NCBI GenBank assembly: GCA_951394045.1
Contig: OX596000.1
Location: 496,001 to 560,000 of the forward strand
Reading direction: 5' to 3'
DNA length: 64,000 bases
Source of the DNA: Nitzschia sp. DOCU1
Taxonomy: Eukaryota > Bacillariophyta > Bacillariophyceae > Bacillariales > Bacillariaceae
The position numbers were made by a program, and so were the translations under genes. Positions 9,526 through 17,442 of this stretch are shown in pieces (position 1 is the stretch's first letter; the number at the start of each line of letters is the position of its first letter). A model generated the notes under the pieces. That model did not search any database and was not told the DNA's origin. It was given only the letters and a program-made list of their open reading frames with translations.

Positions 9526-10404
9526 CTAAAACTCGTGTTCATCTTCGTCGTATTCTTCCTCATAGTAGTATTCTCCTTCTTCGCCTTCTTCATAGTCTTC
9601 CAAGTGATATTCCAGTGGATGTGCTAATCCCAATGGAACATAGGCTGCTCCATGTGCATCCCAATTGTGCGAAATCTTGAGTTCTTCCCCTGCCGCTATA
9701 TCTCGTGTAGCATAAAAGGTCAATTCACACCCCTCCGATTCTAATTGCTCCGAATGCATACCCATATTACATTCGTCTGTTTCCGAGTCACACGAATTCG
9801 TCAAAGAGCCGTGATCCAAATCGACACATACTAACGGCGATTCGTCCTTGTGAAAGCGAGGATAGGCCCAGTCAAGGACATCGCACGCCAAGTTTTCCGG
9901 TAGAGACTTGAGAAATCTTCGAAAGTCTTGGCCCGACCGGAATTGTGCGGTGTTGGTCGATTGAAAGACTAACGTGCCTTTGGGGATAGCTTGTTTCGAG
10001 AAAACCCCCAGTTCTTCATTGTCTTCCACGTGTGTTCTCTTGACTTGTACTGGTACTTGATATCCTTTCAGAGACTCGGATGAGCGAGGGGGCAAGCTAC
10101 TTAGATCTTGATGCACAACGTCCCGATACGTATCTTGGAGTAAATTCCAGACTGTCGCATTATGAACTTCCAAGGCTCGCTCATTATGAAATTGATTGCA
10201 ATCCATCCACCAATACAAATGCTCCATAGCGCCTTCTTCCCATATATGGCGTTCTTCATCTTCCACAATGGCAGTGGGGGCCGACGGGGCAGAGATAGCT
10301 GCCGTTGTCACATGACTCACACACGCCAACGAAAAGAGAAGGATCCCTGTACCCACAAAGTACACATTGGGATCTAACGACATGGCGACTTGCGTGAGCG
10401 TCAT
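9526..10404 (-). CDS. Secreted SET-like protein, one repeat unit (cluster member E)
   Basis: 292 residues; a second in-frame ATG at 10383 also precedes the signal segment (VGTGILLFSLACVSHV). The unit follows the family order: LYWWMDCNQFHNE, ATVWNLLQDTYRDVV, LGVFSKQAIPKG, LVFQSTNTAQF, ACDVLDWAYPRF, VCVDLDHGSLTNSC, ECNMG, GCELTFYATRDIAAGEELKI. The residue after GEEL is divergent (ISHN rather than xDY), so catalysis is doubtful. The tail is a run of Glu, Tyr and Asp ending DEHEF. It is the most divergent member of the cluster, and is convergent with member D. Confidence 0.76.
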   Translation of the reverse strand: MTLTQVAMSLDPNVYFVGTGILLFSLACVSHVTTAAISAPSAPTAIVEDEERHIWEEGAMEHLYWWMDCNQFHNERALEVHNATVWNLLQDTYRDVVHQDLSSLPPRSSESLKGYQVPVQVKRTHVEDNEELGVFSKQAIPKGTLVFQSTNTAQFRSGQDFRRFLKSLPENLACDVLDWAYPRFHKDESPLVCVDLDHGSLTNSCDSETDECNMGMHSEQLESEGCELTFYATRDIAAGEELKISHNWDAHGAAYVPLGLAHPLEYHLEDYEEGEEGEYYYEEEYDEDEHEF

Positions 10405-11048
10405 GGTGAGCAGGTGTTGTGGAAGTCAACAGGCAGTAGATTCAGATATAAAATATGAGCACCAACTACTCCTAATCGGTTGGCACACTTCTTTTCGCCC
10501 CACTCTCGCAGATATCATACTCCCTCGCTATGTATCCTTGGCATTGTATTGCCCGGCCGGCGCTCGACAAAAATTTCCACCGCCACATTTCAAACCGTTC
10601 CGAGCCTGCCAAATATCTGCACCAGGGTGCCAAACGCTTCGTTGTATGTGCTCCACATCGTGTACCACCACAAAACATGTACGGTATGCTTCCAATACAA
10701 CGCCAGCCAAGCCATGTGCATGCCATGTGTGATGCCACCAATACGAATTTCAAGTTTATGACTGATTCGAATCTTTAGTCCGTGCCTTGCCCGCTTCGGA
10801 GGGAGGGCGGGAGCACATCTTCTGACGTCATCGGCAGTGGTCTTGGTGGCGCGAGAAAGATCTTTTTGTGACGTACGGCCATGATCGACACCTTCTTTGG
10901 ATGACCATGAGCGAACAGGATCGATCACTACAAAGAAGAGACGCACGTTTGTCCCATCACCATCCATACATCCATACATCCATTCGACGATCACTTCATA
11001 GTTTTCTCGCGTCTGGATACTTCTGCTTTTATTTGTTGCTGCTGCTTT
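10405..11048. other. Divergent promoter region, SET-like gene E / glutathione reductase
   Basis: About 640 bp with several overlapping small open frames that look like chance. A TGACGTCA palindrome lies at 10823-10830 and a TGACGT half-type site at 10869-10874, about 180-225 bp upstream of glutathione reductase. A run of CCATACAT repeats (about 10969-10984) and a CTGCTG run lie close to that start. Confidence 0.5.
10823..10830. promoter_or_regulatory. CRE-like palindrome TGACGTCA
   Basis: Perfect octamer 219 bp upstream of glutathione reductase; a second TGACGT core follows at 10869. bZIP control is plausible; untested. Confidence 0.42.
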
Positions 11049-12638
11049 ATGAACACTATGCGATTGACTCCATTGACTTCGTTGGTCGCCTTGATGGCTT
11101 CCGCGTCCTCCTTTTCGCCGGCTCGACCCGCCATGTTGCGTCGTACTCTGGCCACTGTAACGAGCAATAGTGGCCTTCGATCGTCATCATCGAATGATGA
11201 CATGTACGATCTAGTAGTCATTGGTGCTGGATCTGGTGGTGTTCGTGCCTCTCGTATTAGCAGTGGCTATGGAGCCAAAGTCGCCATTATTGAAGGACAA
11301 CTCAATCACGGACCACCCAACTATTCAGCCGTGGGTGGAACGTGCGTCAATGTGGGGTGTGTTCCAAAAAAACTCATGGTCTTTGCTTCGAGATATCCCA
11401 GTGAAGTCGGAGAAGCGGCCGGATATGGATGGCAAGGTGCTTCTCCTGGCGAATTTGATTGGCAGAAATTTATGGAATACAAGGATACCGAAATTACTCG
11501 TCTCAACAATGTCTATCAAAAGTTTGTCTTGGCCAATGCCGGAGTCGAAGTTATTGAAGGATATGGAAGTTTGAATGGAAAAAATAAAGTCGATGTTCGC
11601 ATGGCCAATGGAGAAATCAAAACGTTGAATACCAAGAATATTTTGGTGGCCGTTGGTGGATGGCCTTACAAGCCCAGCAACATTCCTGGAATCGAACACA
11701 CCATCACATCCAATGAAATCTTTTACTTGAAAGAACAACCCAAACGTATGGTAGTGGTGGGTGGTGGCTTTATTGCCTTGGAATTTGCGTCGATTATGGA
11801 TGGTTTGGGGACCGACGTTACCTTGATGTACCGTGGCGAAATGTTTTTGCGTGGATTTGATCAAGATATGCGAAACCATTTGCATGATGAAATGGAACGC
11901 AATACAGATATTGATATTCGTTTGAATACTTGTCCCAAAGAGATTCGAAAGAATGCCGATGGATCATTGACAGTCATTACCGAAGACGGCACAGAAGTTG
12001 AATGCGATCAAGTCTTGTGTGCGACCGGCCGAGTCGGCAAACTGGATAATTTGAATTTGGAATCGGCAGGTGTCCAAACAAAAGGCGGATTTATTCCAGT
12101 GGATGAATACTCGCGTACCAATGTGGAAGGAATCTACGCGGTGGGTGATATTACCGATCGTATCGCATTGACTCCCGTCGCCTTGATGGAGGGCCACCGT
12201 TTGGCGGATACTCTGTTTGGTGGAAAGGATCGCCCCGTCGACCACGAGTTTGTGGCACAAACCGTCTTTACGAATCCTGAAATCGGAACGGTAGGATACA
12301 CAGAGGCCGAGGCCGTCGAAAAGTTCAAAAATATCGATGTCTACACCACCCGCTTCCGACCCATGAAGCATTCGTTCCCCAAGTCCGAAATGTATTCCTT
12401 CTTCAAGTTGATTGTGGATGCCAACACGGACAGAGTTGTAGGTGTTCATGTTGCGACTGACGGCGCGGGAGAAATGGTCCAAGGCGTTGCCATTGCGGTC
12501 AAAATGGGTGCCACCAAGGCGGACTTTGATGCCACGATTGGCATCCACCCCACGTCGGCAGAAGAGTTGGTGACAATGAGATCTCCCTCTTATCAATTCC
12601 GAAACGGAGTCAAGGTAGAACAGCTTCAAACGGCCTAA
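11049..12638 (+). CDS. GR: Glutathione reductase, predicted plastid form
   Basis: 529 residues. Reduces glutathione disulfide with NADPH using FAD and a redox-active disulfide. Visible: FAD-binding GAGSGG near 59-64, the active-site GGTCVNVGCVPKK with Cys 98 and Cys 103, the NADPH-binding GGGFIALEFAS, FAD-contacting AVGDIT, and the dimer-interface HPTSAEE with catalytic His near 500. The N-terminus (MNTMRLTPLTSLVALMASASSFSPARPAM) reads as a signal peptide followed by ASSFSP, matching the ASAFAP-type motif with a Phe that directs proteins into the diatom plastid. The catalytic domain starts near 52. The C-terminal HPTSAEELVT pattern and the insertion after the ATG-proximal Rossmann motif fit glutathione reductase rather than dihydrolipoamide dehydrogenase. 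Confidence 0.93.
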   Translation: MNTMRLTPLTSLVALMASASSFSPARPAMLRRTLATVTSNSGLRSSSSNDDMYDLVVIGAGSGGVRASRISSGYGAKVAIIEGQLNHGPPNYSAVGGTCVNVGCVPKKLMVFASRYPSEVGEAAGYGWQGASPGEFDWQKFMEYKDTEITRLNNVYQKFVLANAGVEVIEGYGSLNGKNKVDVRMANGEIKTLNTKNILVAVGGWPYKPSNIPGIEHTITSNEIFYLKEQPKRMVVVGGGFIALEFASIMDGLGTDVTLMYRGEMFLRGFDQDMRNHLHDEMERNTDIDIRLNTCPKEIRKNADGSLTVITEDGTEVECDQVLCATGRVGKLDNLNLESAGVQTKGGFIPVDEYSRTNVEGIYAVGDITDRIALTPVALMEGHRLADTLFGGKDRPVDHEFVAQTVFTNPEIGTVGYTEAEAVEKFKNIDVYTTRFRPMKHSFPKSEMYSFFKLIVDANTDRVVGVHVATDGAGEMVQGVAIAVKMGATKADFDATIGIHPTSAEELVTMRSPSYQFRNGVKVEQLQTA

Positions 12639-13061
12639 GAGGTCAATGAATCGGTAGTAAACAAGATTACTTTTAATAGCATATTAGCCGAACAATCCTC
12701 GAAACTCTGGTATTTTACTTCTAGTAAAGTTTTCAGAGTAGCAATCGTTCTCGTAAAGCCACACAACTCGATCTCAGGGCGGAGCAAGAGCATATAGGAC
12801 CCTGTCGTTGTCCTGTCGAAGGGTTTCTTCGTTGGCACTTTATCCCAACGCCAGCCCAAGGTGGAAGCCCATGACCAAATATGTCATTCTCGTAGACGTA
12901 CGGCATTTCAATGCCCCAGAAAAGGCACTACAAGAATTTTACGTCCTTCTGATTTCTTGAGCTGAAGAACTTGAGCCTGTAGGACGCAACCCGCCAGCAA
13001 ACCCCACTAGCAATCAAAAAAGCAAGTAGAACATGGACTGGATTGGATCGTTCCCGTTGTA
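12639..13061. other. Intergenic region between convergent genes
   Basis: About 420 bp between the stops of glutathione reductase and the MYND gene, presumably both 3' untranslated regions. Nothing else recognised. Confidence 0.5.
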
Positions 13062-13772
13062 TTACAGCACAAAACATCCACCCAAATCGGCAGCATATCG
13101 AAAATATAAATAAAAACCTTGCATCATGTATGTTGGGGCGTGCGAAACATCCTTGTTGGTCTCGTTCTTTTTCTGTTGTAACAACTCTTCCAATCCTTGC
13201 GCCAAAGCTTGACATTCGATTGGTGAAATGTAAAAGCCGTCATTGGTTTGCAAGGCTTGCCACAACGTCTGATGGGGCTCGGCGGCCATACAAGATTGTT
13301 TATGACAAGCTTTCCAATGCATGGCTTGACAATCTCGAGAACAATATTGAACGATTTTGCATCGAGAACATTGTTGTTGATGGTTCGTAGACGAAGTACA
13401 ATAGGCGCAATGATCATAGTGAGGCGTCGGTTCATCATTACTTTTCCATGATCCAACCAAAGCCGCCATTTCGGGGGGAACCGTCCCGCTATCTTTGGGA
13501 TATCGTTTCCATTGAGGTCCTGCAAAGGCTTGGTAATTGTCGTCATTGGGCTTGAGTGGACGTGGTTTATCCGAACCTTGAGACAAGGCAGCAGCAGAAC
13601 AAGATTGTTGTAGCAATGGCAGCAATTCCTTCCATTGCTCAATGGTCGCACTCGCCGGCAATGGTTGATACAGAGCAAAGGTCGGGGACCGAAATGGAGC
13701 AGGCACAGCCTGGAGATATTCCGCTCGGAGTTCGTCGGAAGGATATCGGACGGAAAAGAAAAGATATCCCAT
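13062..13772 (-). CDS. MYND-type zinc-finger protein
   Basis: 236 residues from the ATG at 13772; the frame continues upstream to 13988 but without an ATG and with uncoding-like composition. The MYND finger is complete: CAYC, CSRC, YCSRDCQ, HWKACHKQSC, giving the Cys/His pattern that binds two zincs and usually mediates protein-protein contacts. The N-terminal part (SDELRAEYLQAVPAPF, then IEQWKELLPLLQQ) is conserved-looking but not recognised. No SET domain is evident, so it is not a SMYD methyltransferase. The C-terminus is short and ends soon after a possible hydrophobic segment. Function unknown. Confidence 0.78.
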   Translation of the reverse strand: MGYLFFSVRYPSDELRAEYLQAVPAPFRSPTFALYQPLPASATIEQWKELLPLLQQSCSAAALSQGSDKPRPLKPNDDNYQAFAGPQWKRYPKDSGTVPPEMAALVGSWKSNDEPTPHYDHCAYCTSSTNHQQQCSRCKIVQYCSRDCQAMHWKACHKQSCMAAEPHQTLWQALQTNDGFYISPIECQALAQGLEELLQQKKNETNKDVSHAPTYMMQGFYLYFRYAADLGGCFVL

Positions 13773-14188
13773 ACTCGTTCCACTATAGCAGTATCTGCTC
13801 TTTACCTGTAGCAGTGTGAAAGCAGCGAAATACAAAAGGCAAAAGTGGATAGGTCCACCACCATTGACTCCGTCATGGTTGCCAAACAGATAATAGTGAT
13901 GGGCGAGCGAGGGAAAGATCGCAAAGATCGCATGTACTGCCACGTGGAAGGGCTCCGTGGTTGCGCCGTCTTGCACTCCTCCGGCCAATTGTCAGGATCT
14001 GCTTTCGACTATTTCGATTCGATCGTGCGGAGTCACTCGGCAAATCCCCTACGACGACGATGACGATGAGGCAGCAGGAGGCATGATGCCCCTTGCTTCG
14101 CCTCACTCTTGCTGCCGCCTTGCATTTGGATCAGAGTGTTGTCGCCTTTTTGAAAGTGAAACTTGAGTGTAACTTGTTGTCGCACGGA
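13773..14188. other. Divergent promoter region, MYND gene / small mitochondrial-type gene
   Basis: About 415 bp between two divergent start codons. Open frames extend into it from both sides but have no ATG. No motif stands out. Confidence 0.45.
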
Positions 14189-14758
14189 ATGATAATGTCG
14201 GCAAGAATACGGTTGGATGGCTTCCCTTCGTTGGTGACAAACACGACGAGGGCCATGATGACTCTACGTCGGCATGGCGCTGTTTCGGCTGCTTTGTCGA
14301 AGAATCACTACCAGAATCATCGGGCAATTTCTGTCGCCGTCCATTCGTTTTCGAACTCTGCGAGTCTACCGCTTTCTACAACTCCGTGGAATGCTCGTCC
14401 CCTCCAAGACATTTCTTCTTCTCGGCCACCGCTGCCTTTGAGTTTCAGCCATGGCAGCCGTCGAACCTTTTCATCATCTCAAGCAGACATGATTAAAAAG
14501 CGATTGGATGACTTTCAAGATTTGTTTGTGGAAGCTAGACTTTGTATTGAAGATGTCAACGAATCGGCTGGCACGAAATACTTTGACGAAGATGCCAAGA
14601 CGGCACAAGAAGCCGTCCAAACAGCGGTGGATGCCTTTGCTCAACTCATTGCCGATATTGACGATCCCAATGAAAAGAATCGAGTCTTACGAGGAAATGG
14701 ACTCAAGGTAGAACAATTGAAAGGAGAATTGGACTTGGCACTCAAGGGTGGGCATTAA
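14189..14758 (+). CDS. Small protein of unknown function, predicted mitochondrial
   Basis: 189 residues from the ATG at 14189 (the open frame extends upstream only through a TTG). The first ~95 residues are Ser/Arg-rich without acids and contain SRRTFSSSQAD, a typical mitochondrial processing context. The remaining ~90 residues are acidic and probably helical: IKKRLDDFQDLFVEARLCI, YFDEDAKTAQEAVQTAVDAF, VLRGNGLKVEQLKGELDLAL. Such a region suggests a small soluble helical protein, perhaps a complex subunit or assembly factor, but I do not recognise the family. Translation could also begin at later Met codons in the presequence. Confidence 0.65.
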   Translation: MIMSARIRLDGFPSLVTNTTRAMMTLRRHGAVSAALSKNHYQNHRAISVAVHSFSNSASLPLSTTPWNARPLQDISSSRPPLPLSFSHGSRRTFSSSQADMIKKRLDDFQDLFVEARLCIEDVNESAGTKYFDEDAKTAQEAVQTAVDAFAQLIADIDDPNEKNRVLRGNGLKVEQLKGELDLALKGGH

Positions 14759-14840
14759 GCAGTAGAAACTACCGGAGCGGTGATGGGTGACCTTGAATAG
14801 CAAATAGAAAAATCATCTTTTAGTACATTTTAATAGCCAT

Positions 14841-16946
14841 TTATTTCTTGTCGTCATCAGCCGTTAGAGCTGCTTTTCCTTGCTGTTGTTGTGCTCGTTG
14901 ATCCACCCAACGTTGGAAATCCTTGTTGGTATATTTCGAGGCCTCGTCAAACATTTCTTCGTCGGCCACCAAACAATGAAGAATGGTCAAAATGCCAGTA
15001 TCAAAGACACTCATAAACATGCTGGCCACAAAGTAGGAAATGCAAAAAATCGCAAGAATGGGTCCACCATAACTGTACAAGGCCTCGGATTCTCGGAGTA
15101 CAACATCATCGTATTCCACGACGGTATAATAGGATGCCAAGGTTGTCAAAATACAAATCAAGAGCTTTCCAATGGAAAGGACGGACCAACTAACGTAGGA
15201 CACGGCACCAATACGTCCCGCATTTCGTAGAATCAAAAAGAAGGATTTCCGTCCACTCTCCAAAAAGGGCGTTCCAAAGATGGCACACTGAATGTAAGCA
15301 TTTCGGTTGATGAATTTCATAATGCGCTCCACGCAGCACAAACAGCATTGGCAGCAGCAGAGTAGTAGATTGGCGGTCTTTTGACTAGTCAGAGCAGCAG
15401 TCGTCTTTTGTACCTTGGTCAAAATGGCCCGCAACAGTCTCACGATGGCAATCAAGAGACTTCCAAATGCGACGGTCCCCAAATGGTAACGTAGCGTCGT
15501 ACCGAGAGCTCCCGTGACCCAATAACTATTGACACGTCGCTTTTCTTCCGTAAAGTACCATCGTGACACCGCCACTGCCACTGTCATGTCGCCAATAGCC
15601 AAGACAAAGGAGGCAACCCAGAAAAAGATGAAAAGCATGTACCATCCACAGTAGGTTGTAAAGTCGTCAAATTCATAGACTCGCATAGTCACTTCGGTTC
15701 CTTGAAAGTCCACTTGAAAGCTTTTGGTGGTAATCTGGCCGAGACTTGCCAAGTGAACGCAATAATATCCCCAAACGATCCAAAAGGCCAGTAAACCAGC
15801 ACCTTGCAAAAATGGGACTCCAAATAGCAAGGCCATGCGATTAATGGCTCGACCAGCTTCTTGGACACATCTCACAGCCGTTTGGATGGAACCACGAAAG
15901 CAGCACGCCAATAACAGACAGACAACGGATATTGCCAACAAGATATAACTGGTGACTTCCGTGGCCTTGATTTGTTGTTCTCGAACCGATGTGAGTGGCT
16001 CTTCTTGTGCCCATTCCTTTGCCAATTGATTGGCATAGTATCCAGCCAAGGCAAAGGCTCCCACTACCAATACCACGGATCCCCAAATCACAGACGTTAA
16101 CAAGAACGGAATTCGGAGCAAAAACACGTAAATCAAACTCAGCACCAAAGAAAAGCCAAAGCCGAACCCCGCAATGAGATATCGTGCCGTCCACAAGTCT
16201 CCATATAGATTGGTCCAAAAGGCATGTGTTTCCACTGGATTCACAAAATCAATCGGCTTGTCCGTGGCACTTCCCGTCAACTCGGCAATCCGGACTTCTG
16301 CGTCAGTGGTCAAGTAGCATCGCTGGAATATCTCGTACGTATCACCGACATAATAGGCAAATCCCAAGCCTCTGGCGATGCCATCCGATCTCCATGAAGC
16401 TCTGACATCATTCCCCGGAAAGCAGTCTTCTGTGGTACAGGTCATGACGTCTTCCGACTGACTGTAATCGGCCACTCGAATGACATTGCTAGCATTTTTC
16501 AATTCGGCCAATCCATCCTCCGTCTGCCAAATGCCATTGTAGGTAATCAGAGTTCGCACGTCGGTCAAATTATCTTCCACAAGTCCACGCAAGGAAGGAC
16601 AGGATTCCACACAAACGCCTCCAGTGTAGGAATTGACATAATACAAATAAGGGTACTCCGTCATGTCCCGGCCACCGTAATCAATCCCACAAATGTTTCC
16701 GTCATAATCCATGGGATACATGATCACTCGAGAGTCTCCTCGTTGTATGGCATACAAGCCGATCCAGGACATGGTCGTTAACACTAACAGCAGCAAGATG
16801 ACGCACGCACTGTCGGTACAATGTCTTTTGACAATGGGGCCATCCCAGTCCGCCGAGGGTGCAACCAATTTTTGATGGGCTTCCTTGTTGTATTCATCAT
16901 CGTCGTCATCATTATAGTCTTCAATAGTCGACTTTGGTCGAAACAT
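14841..16946 (-). CDS. Choline transporter-like protein (CTL/SLC44 family)
   Basis: 701 residues, single exon. Membrane transporter family for choline and ethanolamine. The N-terminal cytoplasmic part is acidic; TM1 is VILLLLVLTTMSWIGLYAI; a large extracellular loop follows with the family-typical CGIDYGGRDMTEYPYLYYVN and a Cys pair (GGVCVESCP). About nine further membrane segments come after residue 245. Family hallmarks near the C-terminal half are RYHLGTVAFGSLLIAIVR and AYIQCAIFGTPFLESGRKSF, each matching the conserved CTL core. The C-terminus is charged (RAQQQQGKAALTADDDKK). It lies head to head with the GT61 gene; the shared 5' region carries the GACTCAGATATATGCCC element. Confidence 0.92.
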   Translation of the reverse strand: MFRPKSTIEDYNDDDDDEYNKEAHQKLVAPSADWDGPIVKRHCTDSACVILLLLVLTTMSWIGLYAIQRGDSRVIMYPMDYDGNICGIDYGGRDMTEYPYLYYVNSYTGGVCVESCPSLRGLVEDNLTDVRTLITYNGIWQTEDGLAELKNASNVIRVADYSQSEDVMTCTTEDCFPGNDVRASWRSDGIARGLGFAYYVGDTYEIFQRCYLTTDAEVRIAELTGSATDKPIDFVNPVETHAFWTNLYGDLWTARYLIAGFGFGFSLVLSLIYVFLLRIPFLLTSVIWGSVVLVVGAFALAGYYANQLAKEWAQEEPLTSVREQQIKATEVTSYILLAISVVCLLLACCFRGSIQTAVRCVQEAGRAINRMALLFGVPFLQGAGLLAFWIVWGYYCVHLASLGQITTKSFQVDFQGTEVTMRVYEFDDFTTYCGWYMLFIFFWVASFVLAIGDMTVAVAVSRWYFTEEKRRVNSYWVTGALGTTLRYHLGTVAFGSLLIAIVRLLRAILTKVQKTTAALTSQKTANLLLCCCQCCLCCVERIMKFINRNAYIQCAIFGTPFLESGRKSFFLILRNAGRIGAVSYVSWSVLSIGKLLICILTTLASYYTVVEYDDVVLRESEALYSYGGPILAIFCISYFVASMFMSVFDTGILTILHCLVADEEMFDEASKYTNKDFQRWVDQRAQQQQGKAALTADDDKK

Positions 16947-17442
16947 GTTGTTGGTTTAAGGAAAAGAAAGAAATCAGAGTGCAAGTTGATGGTTGTGTTG
17001 GTTTTTGAGAGTTGATTTGATTTGAAGTGTTAGTCCCGTGCAGAAGTCGTGTGGGCAGAGAATCTTTCGGTCCGGCCTGCGGGAGTGAGACTCAGATATA
17101 TGCCCTTGGAGTCTCTGCCTCCCTAATAATATTAATACCTTTTCTTCAGTCATGTAGGTTATGTTTTTCGAAACACATGTTTGGCCGCGAGCACTCACTG
17201 TGTCTCTAGATTTTTTACTCTCCCCCTCCACAAAATTGTGGAATCATCATCCCTCCCCAAATTGTCTGGCGGGAAAGATCTTCTCCCACCAACAACACAA
17301 TCCCCCTTCTTTAGACCATGGTGTGGTCTGCAGTGTCTCTTTCATCAAACCACCTGTACTATTGCTAAACCATGGAGAGTGATGCAAGAGTCACGCCGCC
17401 ATGAACATCTTATGTTCATGACGGTCCTTGTCTGATCGTCCC
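16947..17442. other. Divergent promoter region, choline transporter-like / GT61
   Basis: About 500 bp. It contains GACTCAGATATATGCCC at 17089-17105 flanked by a 7-bp inverted repeat (GAGACTC ... GAGTCTC). A short upstream open frame (ATGTTCATG... to a TGA at 17432) precedes the GT61 start. Confidence 0.5.
17089..17105 (+). promoter_or_regulatory. Recurrent promoter element GACTC-n-GATATATGCCC
   Basis: GACTCAGATATATGCCC, about 150 bp upstream of the choline transporter-like start. Close variants sit upstream of four other genes in this window (22742, 26927, 28945, 39067). The ATATAT core could be a TATA box. Confidence 0.4.

Noticed and set aside
11964..12629. 221-residue open frame opposite glutathione reductase
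   Set aside because: Antisense to a firmly assigned enzyme; composition explained by the codon pattern of the sense gene.
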